This document shows positions 1-7,148 of a stretch of DNA of 18,250 bases, piece after piece. The DNA is taken from assembly GCA_937927845.1 (NCBI GenBank), contig CALFXE010000038.1, positions 1 to 18,250 of the forward strand. The letters are read 5' to 3'. Position numbers and translations under genes: made by a program. The stretch is from an uncultured Paludibacter sp. GTDB lineage: Bacteria > Bacteroidota > Bacteroidia > Bacteroidales > Paludibacteraceae. The number at the start of each line of letters is the position of its first letter. Within the stretch, counting starts at the first letter, position 1. The notes under the pieces are model-generated. The model saw only the letters and a list, made by a program, of their open reading frames with translations, was not told where the DNA came from and ran no database searches.

Positions 1-1965
1 TTTATGCGAGCAATCAGCATAATTTTCGTAGTGATCAACATTTATTGGTTCTGTTATTTTGCACTACATGAATGGGGATTCATATTAAAGGTAGTGGATA
101 AGATACTACTGAACTTTGACCGCACTGCCGGACTGTTCGGCAGTATTATTTACACCAAAATATTCGCCGTCGTTTTCCTTGCCCTATCATGTTTGGGAAC
201 TAAAGGTGTGAAAGAGGAAAAAATCACTTGGTCGAAAATCTATGTTTTTCTGACAATCGGTTTTATCCTGTTCTTTATGAACTGGTGGATACTCGACCTG
301 CCATTACCCGTAGCAGCAATAACGGGGTTTTATGTTCTTACAATGGCAACAGGTTATCTGTTCCTGTTGGTTGGAGGATTATGGATGAGCCGATTGCTGA
401 AGAACAATCTTATGGACGACGTGTTCAATTTTGAGAACGAGAGTTTTATGCAGGAAACACGGCTATTACAGAGCGAATATTCCGTGAACCTGCCAACCAA
501 ATTCTGGTATAAAAAGAAACAATGGAAAGGTTGGATAAACGTTGTAAATCCGTTCCGTGCCAGTATCGTGTTGGGAACTCCGGGTAGTGGTAAGTCATAC
601 GCTGTTGTTAATCAGTACATCAAACAGCAAATTGAGAAAGGATTCTCGATGTATGTGTATGATTTCAAGTTTCCCGATCTCTCTATTATTGCTTATAACC
701 ACCTGTTAAACAATCAATCAGGCTATAAAAAAGTCCCCACGTTTTACGTGATAAACTTTGATGACCCGGCACGTTCCCACCGGTGTAACCCGATTAATCC
801 TTCGTTCATGGAAGACATTAGCGATGCCTACGAATCGAGTTACACCATTATGCTCAACCTCAATAAGACGTGGGTGCAAAAGCAAGGTGACTTCTTTGTG
901 GAATCTCCGATTATCCTGTTTGCCGCTATTATATGGTATTTGCGCATCTATAAAGACGGAAAGTATTGCACCTTCCCTCATGCAATAGAGTTCCTGAACA
1001 AACGCTATGAGGATATTTTCCCGATTTTGACGAGTTATCCCGAATTAGAAAACTACCTCTCACCTTTTATGGATGCATGGCTTGGAGGTGCTGCCGACCA
1101 GTTGATGGGACAAATCGCTTCGGCGAAAATTCCTTTATCGAGAATGATTTCACCACAACTCTATTGGGTGATGAGTGGAGACGAATTTACGTTGGACATA
1201 AACAATCCTGATGATCCCAAAGTATTGGTTGTCGGTAATAATCCCGACAGACAGAATATATACGGTGCTGCTCTGGGATTATACAACTCTCGTATTGTGA
1301 AACTTATTAACAAAAAAGGACAACTCAAAAGTTCGGTAGTTATTGACGAGCTGCCGACTATCTATTTCAAAGGATTGGATAACCTGATTGCCACCGCCCG
1401 AAGCAACAAAGTTGCCGTTCTTTTGGGCTTTCAGGACTTTTCGCAATTAACAAGGGACTATGGCGATAAGGAAGCCAAAGTCGTGATGAACACGGTTGGT
1501 AATATCTTTTCCGGTCAGGTAGTCGGCGAAACAGCCAAAACACTTTCCGACCGGTTCGGAAAAGTATTGCAGAAACGCCAATCCATGACCATCAACCGCA
1601 ACGACAAATCGACATCCATATCTACCCAAATGGATAGCCTGATACCGGCATCCAAAATCTCAAATCTTACGCAAGGGATGTTCGTCGGAGCCATTGCCGA
1701 CAATTTCGATGAGCGTATCGAGCAGAAGATTTTCCATTGCGAAATAGTTGTAGATAATGCGAAGGTGGCGGCTGAAACAAAGGCTTATCAATCTATTCCT
1801 GTAATTACCGATTTTACGGACGAGAACGGTGTAAATCACATGAAAGAGATGATTAAGGCGAATTACGACCGTATCAAAGCCGAAACCAAACAGATTGTCG
1901 CTGAAGAATTGCAACGTATTAAGGACGACCCTGCATTGGCTCATTTGTTACAGCAGGGGGAGTAA
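1..1965 (+). CDS. mobC: MobC/TraG-type conjugative coupling protein (YWFCY family), 5'-partial
   Basis: Type IV coupling protein: a membrane ATPase that links the relaxase-DNA complex to the mating channel. The residues below are counted from the ATG at position 4. The YWFCY signature is at about 14-18. Hydrophobic membrane segments lie at about 1-18, 47-63, 78-96 and 102-126. Walker A GTPGSGKS is at 191-198, and Walker B VVIDE at 445-449 is followed by LPTIYF. A GFQD motif typical of VirD4/TraG ATPases follows. The ATG at 4 is probably internal: the frame is open to base 1 (Phe before Met), and relatives I remember carry some 15-20 residues before the equivalent FMRAISI. The gene is therefore cut by the window edge. 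mobA/mobB-like genes are expected to the left. It ends 7 bases from the stop of the opposing zinc-ribbon gene. The family is sure; the symbol follows common Bacteroides usage. Confidence 0.93.
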   Translation, partial: FMRAISIIFVVINIYWFCYFALHEWGFILKVVDKILLNFDRTAGLFGSIIYTKIFAVVFLALSCLGTKGVKEEKITWSKIYVFLTIGFILFFMNWWILDLPLPVAAITGFYVLTMATGYLFLLVGGLWMSRLLKNNLMDDVFNFENESFMQETRLLQSEYSVNLPTKFWYKKKQWKGWINVVNPFRASIVLGTPGSGKSYAVVNQYIKQQIEKGFSMYVYDFKFPDLSIIAYNHLLNNQSGYKKVPTFYVINFDDPARSHRCNPINPSFMEDISDAYESSYTIMLNLNKTWVQKQGDFFVESPIILFAAIIWYLRIYKDGKYCTFPHAIEFLNKRYEDIFPILTSYPELENYLSPFMDAWLGGAADQLMGQIASAKIPLSRMISPQLYWVMSGDEFTLDINNPDDPKVLVVGNNPDRQNIYGAALGLYNSRIVKLINKKGQLKSSVVIDELPTIYFKGLDNLIATARSNKVAVLLGFQDFSQLTRDYGDKEAKVVMNTVGNIFSGQVVGETAKTLSDRFGKVLQKRQSMTINRNDKSTSISTQMDSLIPASKISNLTQGMFVGAIADNFDERIEQKIFHCEIVVDNAKVAAETKAYQSIPVITDFTDENGVNHMKEMIKANYDRIKAETKQIVAEELQRIKDDPALAHLLQQGE

Positions 1966-1972
1966 AGATAAG

Positions 1973-2503
1973 TTAATCAAGTGAAGACAGGGGGTAGTTA
2001 TTTTTTTCAGGACTATCCTCTGTTTTCTTTTCTAATTTATTGATTGCAACCGCCGCATTGTCCTGAAAGAATTTTCTTAGTATGGCATCATTCTTCAATA
2101 GGATATGCCATTCATCTTCCACCACACGCATCATTCGTTTTCTTATTTCAATCAAGTCCTGTTCATTTGGGCATATGTTTAAATACTCCCAATGCTCAAT
2201 GATTGCTGAACGGATATAATCCCGAAGCAACATTTTTTCATAATTGTCAAGTTCGGTAAACTTCTTTTTCTCGGAAAATATCGGAAGTGCATCTATATCC
2301 GTGTAATCAAGGATATCATCGTAATCTTTTTCCAACGGCTCATCCACATTTGGAAAACGTATTATATCTACCTGTTTATCAGCATGTTTTGATTGGCAGG
2401 ACTTGCAAATGTGTTCAGCGTGTCCTTTGCCACTGAATTTTTCATTGGCTTTAATCTCCCCACATATTTTGCAGTAATGCCCTTGCCGTTTCTTCTTTGC
2501 CAT
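1973..2503 (-). CDS. Small zinc-ribbon protein of unknown function
   Basis: A 176-residue protein that I cannot assign a function. Near the N-terminus it has two CxxC pairs (C11/C14 and C33/C36) in a lysine- and glycine-rich context, which suggests a zinc ribbon. The rest is charged and predicted helical, with an acidic stretch at about 50-75 and a Lys/Glu-rich tail. There is no signal peptide or membrane segment. I chose the ATG at 2503 (protein begins MAKKKRQ). The frame stays open up to 2659, but that extension would overlap the flavin reductase gene by 119 bases and reads like non-coding sequence. With this start it lies 37 bases downstream of the flavin reductase stop, with no TAnnTTTG box in between, so co-transcription is likely. 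The Cys pairs could bind nucleic acid or protein; nothing here decides. Confidence 0.75.
   Translation of the reverse strand: MAKKKRQGHYCKICGEIKANEKFSGKGHAEHICKSCQSKHADKQVDIIRFPNVDEPLEKDYDDILDYTDIDALPIFSEKKKFTELDNYEKMLLRDYIRSAIIEHWEYLNICPNEQDLIEIRKRMMRVVEDEWHILLKNDAILRKFFQDNAAVAINKLEKKTEDSPEKNNYPLSSLD
1988..2030 (+). terminator. Putative intrinsic terminator after the coupling-protein gene
   Basis: Positions 1988-1998 (CAGGGGGTAGT) can pair with 2012-2022 (ACTATCCTCTG). This gives an 11-bp stem with two G-T wobbles and a 13-base loop, and it is followed by TTTTCTTT. It starts 23 bases after the coupling-protein stop and lies inside the last codons of the opposing minus-strand gene. The two wobbles and the large T-rich loop make it less than textbook. 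Confidence 0.5.
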
Positions 2504-2540
2504 CGGATAAAAGTAAGATACTGTTTTTGTTTTCCTTAAA

Positions 2541-3089
2541 TCACACTCCGGGAGGCAATTTGTCTCCCATCTTTTCCCTGCGCTCGAATATCTCACCATC
2601 AGCAATAAATATACCATCGCCACGTGCGTGCAAAATGCGCTTTTCCTTGCGGTCTTCATCTATCCAAGCTTTCACCCCGTCCAACACAAAGATACTGTGC
2701 TGTTCGATGTAATCCACCACACGGCACTCTATATTCGCATAGCATTCCTTGATGAGCGGGGCACTGACATGCGAGGCAGGAAGTGGCGTAAGGCCAAATT
2801 GGGCGAATTTATCTATCTTTCTGCCCGTTGTAGTTCCCACATCAAGGATGGTGTCCACGAGGTCAGCTGTAGCAATCCCAATGACGCACTCTTTCGTCTT
2901 TAGTAACGCTTCGCAGGAATAGTTCCACGACCCTGTAAGCAGTGCGAACCTCGGCGTAAAATCCATAACCATCGTCCATGAGATAGTCATCAGGTTATGT
3001 TTCCCTTCATGGGATGTGCTTATCATTGTTACCGGCCCCGGCTCGAGGAGCATAAAGGCTTTCTGTAATTCGAGTTCTTTCATGGGCAT
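2541..3089 (-). CDS. Flavin reductase family protein (FMN-binding split barrel)
   Basis: A 182-residue cytoplasmic protein of the flavin reductase-like (DIM6/NTAB) family. The family binds FMN in a split beta-barrel and uses NAD(P)H to reduce flavin, or acts as a flavin-dependent oxidoreductase. The N-terminal stretch (GPVTMIST, then a segment ending in NLMTISW) and the following PRFALLTGSWNYS and ECVIGIAT segments follow the family pattern of strands around the flavin phosphate. The substrate cannot be told. The start is ATG 3089; ATG 3083 is an alternative two codons in. It is the first gene of a two-gene minus-strand unit reading away from the DUF4099/DUF3945 gene. A metabolic enzyme between the mobilisation and DNA-processing genes is unexpected, and no link to transfer is visible. 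Confidence 0.88.
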   Translation of the reverse strand: MPMKELELQKAFMLLEPGPVTMISTSHEGKHNLMTISWTMVMDFTPRFALLTGSWNYSCEALLKTKECVIGIATADLVDTILDVGTTTGRKIDKFAQFGLTPLPASHVSAPLIKECYANIECRVVDYIEQHSIFVLDGVKAWIDEDRKEKRILHARGDGIFIADGEIFERREKMGDKLPPGV

Positions 3090-3159
3090 AAGACAAAAAT
3101 GATTTACAATATTCTTTTCCTCACATTATATTCTACCATCCGTTTTATAAGATCGCATA

Positions 3160-3175
3160 TACATTTGCAAAATTA
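3160..3175. promoter_or_regulatory. Back-to-back -7-like boxes of a divergent promoter region
   Basis: TACATTTG (3160-3167, plus strand) directly abuts CAAAATTA (3168-3175), which reads TAATTTTG on the minus strand. Both fit the Bacteroidetes -7 consensus TAnnTTTG. On the minus strand a TTCG lies 20 bases upstream as a weak -33 element for the flavin reductase operon. On the plus strand I see no -33 box at the right distance. ATTTGC (3163-3168) and GCAAAT (3176-3181) form a dyad across the same sequence, and CAAATATTTG (3177-3186) is a perfect palindrome, so a regulator site is possible. Confidence 0.33.
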
Positions 3176-3223
3176 GCAAATATTTGAGTGCCGGACGAAT
3201 ACGTTTCTATATATCTTAAAAAC

Positions 3224-3258
3224 GCCACACACTGCCAAATCGGAGCCACAAACTGCCA
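3224..3258. repeat. Two 14-bp direct repeats, 21 bp apart
   Basis: GCCACACACTGCCA (3224-3237) and GCCACAAACTGCCA (3245-3258) differ at one base and start exactly 21 bp apart. That is two helical turns, so both would face the same side of the DNA. They lie about 90-125 bases upstream of the DUF4099/DUF3945 start. This fits tandem binding sites for an activator or for a DNA-processing protein; the binder is unknown. Confidence 0.6.
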
Positions 3259-3303
3259 CCTGCCTAAAAACCGACTGTAACCCTGTTCATTACGACTACT
3301 TTC

Positions 3304-3329
3304 GTTCTGCATTAATAGTGATGCAGAAC
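3304..3329. promoter_or_regulatory. 9-bp dyad just upstream of the DUF4099/DUF3945 gene
   Basis: GTTCTGCAT (3304-3312) and ATGCAGAAC (3321-3329) are a perfect 9-bp inverted repeat with an 8-base spacer. A weak -7-like box, TACTTTCG, is at 3297-3304, so the dyad would cover the expected transcription start: an operator or a 5'-UTR hairpin. It swallows the ATG at 3321, which is one reason to prefer the ATG at 3348 as the start of translation. Confidence 0.45.
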
Positions 3330-3347
3330 AAAAAAACAGTTTTTATT

Positions 3348-4838
3348 ATGGATGAAAAATTAAATCCGAAAGACAAGGTTCTCCTGATGCGGGATGAAGG
3401 AGAAGGCAACAAACTCAAAGTCGTAAAAGGCATCGACAAAAAAGGAAACATTGATGCCATTGATCCCATGAAGGCGAAGCAAACTGATTTTATCAAAATC
3501 GACAAGCACGCAGATCCTCTCGAAAACTTTTTCAAAAACTTCTTTAATCAGGCTAAAAACCCATCGCATACAGGATTCTATGCGGTAACGGTCGATATGC
3601 TTGACAAAATCCTGCATATCAAGGAAGAAGATTTGGAGAAATACCGTATCAATCCGAAAGATTACATGAATAATCAGGAGCAATCAACCAAAGAAAGCAA
3701 AAAGCAAGTTCAACCCGAAAAGAAAGAAGAAAAAATGGATACAACAACCGAACAGAAAACGGAATTTAAGCAATTCGACACCAACCGTATCCCTGAAAGC
3801 GAGTATCAAAAATACGGTATCAAGCCCGAAAATTTGGAGGGCGAACTCAAAGCCATGAGTTACGGGTATAAATCACCGCACCTTGTAGATATTAACCCGA
3901 AAATCGAGGGTGTGGACTATCCGATGAAAGCCCGCTTGTCGTTGGAAGAACAGCCGGACGGAAGTTTGAAATTCACTCCGCATCCCTATCAGCAACAGGT
4001 TGATTTGGAAAAACCGTTTCAGGGTATTATGCTTCCCAATGACGTGAAAGAAAACCTATTGGCAACGGGTAACAGTGGCAAAATTGTAGAATTGGAGCCG
4101 ACACCGGGTGAGAAAGTACCTTCGCTTATTTCCATTGACAAGCTAACCAACCGATTGGAAGCTGTACCCCTTGACAAACTTACTATTTCTCAAAATCTGA
4201 AAGGGGTTGAGTTATCTCCCGAACAGCAACAGGCACTAAAAGAAGGGAAAAAGGTACTCGTAGAGGGGATGACCTCAAAAAAAACAATGGGTACTGATAA
4301 TCCTAAAAAATTCGATGCTTATGTTCAGTTCAATGCGGCTAAAGGCGGTTATGATTTCAATTATGACGGATTAGACCGAAATAAATATCAACAGAACAAT
4401 AAACAGAACCAAAACCAGAATGGAGAACAGCAAAATCAAGTTCGTATTCCCCAAAAACTTTTAGGCGTAGATTTGGATGATAAACAGCAGAACTCTCTCA
4501 GGGAAGGAAAAGCCGTTTATGTTCAGGGTATGTTGAAAGACGGAAAAGGGGAGCCATTCAATGCCTATGTAAAGGTGAATCAGGAAAAAGGCAAACTGGA
4601 TTTCTTCAAATGGAATCCCGATAAAGCTAAAAAACAAGGCGCGGATGTGAAAGTTGCCGAGGGCAATAAAACACAGGTAGCGGTTAATTCGCAGGGTAAA
4701 ACCAACGAAGCGACCAAACACTCAAAGGAACCCCTCAAACAAGGGCAGCAGAACCCCACTGAAAAGCAGAATCAAGAACAGAAACAGCAGCAAGGGATTA
4801 GAAAACCTGTGAAAAAATCCACAGGACATAAAATGTAG
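3348..4838 (+). CDS. DUF4099/DUF3945 domain protein of conjugative elements
   Basis: A soluble, lysine- and glutamine-rich protein of 496 residues with no assigned biochemical activity. It belongs to a family common in Bacteroidetes conjugative elements upstream of topB. An N-terminal region (1 to about 115) holds the recurring DKVLLMRD start and DFIKIDKHADPLENFF. A charged linker follows, then the DUF4099 region from about 143 (FDTNRIPESEYQKYGIKPE) to 280. Two DUF3945-type modules come next, at about 280-345 and 365-430, separated by a Gln/Asn-rich spacer, and then a Gln/Lys-rich tail. Each module shows L..xQ..L..GK..xVxGM and F(D/N)AYV, a pattern that recurs at the C-terminus of the neighbouring topoisomerase. 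I chose the start MDEKLN. GTG 3318 and ATG 3321 are in frame, but they fall in the dyad described at 3304-3329. It lies 28 bases before topB and is probably co-transcribed. Confidence 0.9.
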   Translation: MDEKLNPKDKVLLMRDEGEGNKLKVVKGIDKKGNIDAIDPMKAKQTDFIKIDKHADPLENFFKNFFNQAKNPSHTGFYAVTVDMLDKILHIKEEDLEKYRINPKDYMNNQEQSTKESKKQVQPEKKEEKMDTTTEQKTEFKQFDTNRIPESEYQKYGIKPENLEGELKAMSYGYKSPHLVDINPKIEGVDYPMKARLSLEEQPDGSLKFTPHPYQQQVDLEKPFQGIMLPNDVKENLLATGNSGKIVELEPTPGEKVPSLISIDKLTNRLEAVPLDKLTISQNLKGVELSPEQQQALKEGKKVLVEGMTSKKTMGTDNPKKFDAYVQFNAAKGGYDFNYDGLDRNKYQQNNKQNQNQNGEQQNQVRIPQKLLGVDLDDKQQNSLREGKAVYVQGMLKDGKGEPFNAYVKVNQEKGKLDFFKWNPDKAKKQGADVKVAEGNKTQVAVNSQGKTNEATKHSKEPLKQGQQNPTEKQNQEQKQQQGIRKPVKKSTGHKM

Positions 4839-4843
4839 TATCA

Positions 4844-4865
4844 ACCACTAAAAAATCCAATAGTA
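4844..4865. repeat. Left arm of inverted repeat flanking topB
   Basis: These 22 bases end one base before the topB start codon. Their reverse complement occurs at 7041-7063 with a single extra base in the A/T run. The core CCACTAAAAAATCCAA (4845-4860) also recurs exactly, in direct orientation, at 7130-7145. It occupies the place of the ribosome binding site of topB, where no Shine-Dalgarno sequence is seen. Confidence 0.75.
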
Positions 4866-4866
4866 A

Positions 4867-6972
4867 ATGAAAGTAATAATTGCAGAAAAACCAAGCGTAG
4901 CCCGCGATATAGCGGCTATCGTTGGTGCAGGTAACCGTAAGGAGGGTTATCTGGAAGGTAACGGATATGCCGTTACATGGGCATTCGGACATCTCATCGG
5001 ATTGGCGATGCCCGCCGATTATGGTATCACAGGATTTCAGCCTGAAAACCTGCCGATACTCCCTCAGGAGTTTATTCTGACACCCCGACAAATTAAAGAG
5101 GGAAAAGAATATAAGAATGACCCCGGAGTAATGAAACAACTGAAAATCATCAAAGAACTGTTCGATAAATGCGACCGCATTGTTGTTGCTACCGATGCAG
5201 GACGCGAAGGTGAGTTGATATTCAGATACATTTTTGATTATCTGAAATGTACTAAACCCTTCGACCGCCTGTGGATAAGTTCTTTGACAGATTCGGCTAT
5301 CCGTAAGGGATTGGAGAGTCTTTGTCCGGGCAGCGAGTACGATAACCTGTACCTCTCTGCCAAAGCCCGCAGCCAAGCTGATTGGGTAGTCGGAATCAAT
5401 GCTTCGCAGGCCCTGTCAATTACGGCGGGTAGTGGCGTATGGTCATTAGGACGGGTACAAACACCCACACTCGCTATGATTTGCAACCGTTACCTTGAAA
5501 ACAAGGATTTCAAGCCGCAAACCTATTTTCAGGTAAAATTGCATACGGCAAAGAACGATACCCAATTCGCCGCTATTTCAACAGAACGTTACAACACGAA
5601 ACAGGACGCCGACACAATCTTAGAGCGTATCCGCTCGTCAGAATCCGTCAGCGTCATAAACGTGGAAACAAAGCAAGGAAGTCAGGAACCGCCTTTACTC
5701 TACGACTTGACCACCTTGCAGAAAGAAGCCAATAGCCGCCATAGTTTTTCAGCAGACAAAACCCTGTCGGTAGCACAATCGCTCTATGAAGCCAAGCTCA
5801 TTTCCTATCCAAGAACGGGAAGCCGTTATATCTCCGATGATGTATTTGCCGAAATACCGGCCCTTATCCGGCAGTTATCCGCTCATGCTACATTCGGCTA
5901 TTACGCAAAAATGCTATCAACGAAAGAACTGAACAGGCATTCGGTAAACGACAAGAAAGTAACCGACCACCACGCCCTGATTATTACCGAAAATACGCCA
6001 AGCGAACTTTCGGCTGACCAGCGCATTATCTACGATATGATTGCCGGGCGTATGCTGGAAGCCTTTTCCGGCAAATGTACCAAAGAGGATATGACTGTTT
6101 CACTGGATGCTTCGGGTGTTCCGTTTACAGTTAGGAGCAGTGTTATTCTTATTCCGGGTTGGCGAGCTGTACTCAATGCCCCTAACGAAGAAAAGGGCGA
6201 AGAAGATAATGATGCTCCGGTACTTCCTAATCTTTCTAATGGCGACATACTACCTATCAACGGAACGGACTTGTTGGAGAAACAAACCAAGCCCCGCCCA
6301 TTGCATACGGAGGCAAGTTTGCTTTCTGCTATGGAAACCTGCGCCAAAGAAGTAACGGACGAAGCGGAACGGGAAGCAATTAAAGAATCGGGTATTGGGA
6401 CACCTGCCACCCGTGCCAGCATTATCGAAACGCTGTTCTCCCGTGAATACATCCAACGTGAGAAAAAATCAATTGTGCCAACTAATAAAGGTTTGGTTGT
6501 CTATCTGGCTGTCCGTGATAAAAAGATTGCAGATGTTTCGATGACAGGCGAATGGGAAAACACCCTGAACAAGATAGCTACGGGAGAGATGAATGCGGAT
6601 ACCTTCCACAAGGGAATCGAAGTGTATGCCGCTCAGATTACCACTGAATTGTTGAATAGTAAAATCGAGGGGGGTAATCAGCGGGAGACTTGTTCGTGTC
6701 CCAAATGCAAAGGCGGTCAAGTGGTATTCTATCAGAAAGTAGCCAAGTGCAACAATGAATCCTGCGGACTGACCGTATTTCGGAACAAATCATGTAAAGA
6801 CCTGACAGACGGACAACTCAAAGACCTGCTTGCCAAAGGCAAGACAGGCATTATCAAAGGCTTTAAGAGCAAAGAAAATAAGCCCTTTGATGCTGCCGTA
6901 GCTTTCGATGCGGACTACAAAATGGTATTTTCATTCCCGCCGAAAGCGGGTAATAGCAAGAAACACAGATAA
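4867..6972 (+). CDS. topB: DNA topoisomerase III (type IA)
   Basis: A 701-residue type IA topoisomerase. It relaxes or decatenates DNA by passing strands through a transient 5'-phosphotyrosine single-strand break. The Toprim domain opens with IIAEKPSVA (E7) and carries ATDAGREGE at 108-116 (D110, E114, E116). The catalytic tyrosine is Y314 in ISYPRTGSRY (312-321). A four-cysteine ribbon (C611, C614, C628, C633) follows. The last segment, from about 645 (DLTDGQLKDLLAKGK), matches a topoisomerase C-terminal repeat and ends FSFPP. The length is normal for the family and all key residues are present. In CTnDOT the excision-associated Exc protein is a topoisomerase of this kind, so a role in excision or in resolving transfer intermediates is likely but not proven here. 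The start is the canonical MKVIIAEKPS. Confidence 0.97.
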   Translation: MKVIIAEKPSVARDIAAIVGAGNRKEGYLEGNGYAVTWAFGHLIGLAMPADYGITGFQPENLPILPQEFILTPRQIKEGKEYKNDPGVMKQLKIIKELFDKCDRIVVATDAGREGELIFRYIFDYLKCTKPFDRLWISSLTDSAIRKGLESLCPGSEYDNLYLSAKARSQADWVVGINASQALSITAGSGVWSLGRVQTPTLAMICNRYLENKDFKPQTYFQVKLHTAKNDTQFAAISTERYNTKQDADTILERIRSSESVSVINVETKQGSQEPPLLYDLTTLQKEANSRHSFSADKTLSVAQSLYEAKLISYPRTGSRYISDDVFAEIPALIRQLSAHATFGYYAKMLSTKELNRHSVNDKKVTDHHALIITENTPSELSADQRIIYDMIAGRMLEAFSGKCTKEDMTVSLDASGVPFTVRSSVILIPGWRAVLNAPNEEKGEEDNDAPVLPNLSNGDILPINGTDLLEKQTKPRPLHTEASLLSAMETCAKEVTDEAEREAIKESGIGTPATRASIIETLFSREYIQREKKSIVPTNKGLVVYLAVRDKKIADVSMTGEWENTLNKIATGEMNADTFHKGIEVYAAQITTELLNSKIEGGNQRETCSCPKCKGGQVVFYQKVAKCNNESCGLTVFRNKSCKDLTDGQLKDLLAKGKTGIIKGFKSKENKPFDAAVAFDADYKMVFSFPPKAGNSKKHR

Positions 6973-7040
6973 AAATCGTATCTTTACCGCTAAGAAAGTT
7001 CATACGCACCGGATATGTAATGAGAAATTGTTAAGTCGGG

Positions 7041-7063
7041 TACTATTGGATTTTTTTAGTGGT
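7041..7063. repeat. Right arm of inverted repeat flanking topB
   Basis: This stretch is the reverse complement of 4844-4865 apart from one extra T in the T-run. It lies 68 bases after the topB stop. Its 7046-7062 part is also complementary to 7130-7145, so in RNA it can pair either with the leader of topB or with the leader of the next gene. Confidence 0.75.
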
Positions 7064-7096
7064 GGCACTGGGGAGGGATACCCCGGTGCCTTTTAC
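7064..7096 (+). terminator. GC-rich hairpin with short T-run (terminator or attenuator)
   Basis: GGCACTGGGG (7064-7073) pairs with CCCCGGTGCC (7081-7090), 10 bp with one T-G wobble and a 7-base loop. TTTTAC follows. The U-tract is short, so partial termination between topB and the downstream genes is more likely than a full stop. Confidence 0.5.
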
Positions 7097-7129
7097 TTGC
7101 CGATAAAATAACAAATGGGTCTGCGACCC

Positions 7130-7145
7130 CCACTAAAAAATCCAA
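7130..7145. repeat. Third copy of the 16-bp core, before the DUF1896 start
   Basis: CCACTAAAAAATCCAA here is identical to 4845-4860. It stands three bases before the ATG at 7149, as the first copy stands six bases before the topB ATG. The shared placement suggests a common translational control element. Confidence 0.75.
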
Positions 7146-7148
7146 CGT

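Larger units (their letters stand above)
7046..7145 (+). promoter_or_regulatory. Candidate structured RNA leader before the DUF1896 gene
   Basis: The 176 bases between topB and the DUF1896 gene can fold into a closed three-way structure. The outer stem pairs 7046-7062 with 7130-7145 (16 bp, one bulged T). Inside it are a 10-bp hairpin (7064-7073 with 7081-7090) and a 5-bp hairpin, GGGTC (7117-7121) with GACCC (7125-7129). The 3' arm of the outer stem ends three bases before the ATG at 7149, so folding would control access to the start codon. I match it to no known riboswitch class. The bases from 6973 to 7040 hold only a weak TATCTTTA box (6979-6986). Confidence 0.5.

Noticed and set aside
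2504..2659. N-terminal extension of the zinc-ribbon gene
   Set aside because: It overlaps the well-supported flavin reductase gene on the same strand, and the added residues look unlike coding sequence. ATG 2503 gives a clean start just before the cysteine pairs.
4798..5376. 192-residue open frame antisense to topB
   Set aside because: It lies across the conserved Toprim region and shows no family features.
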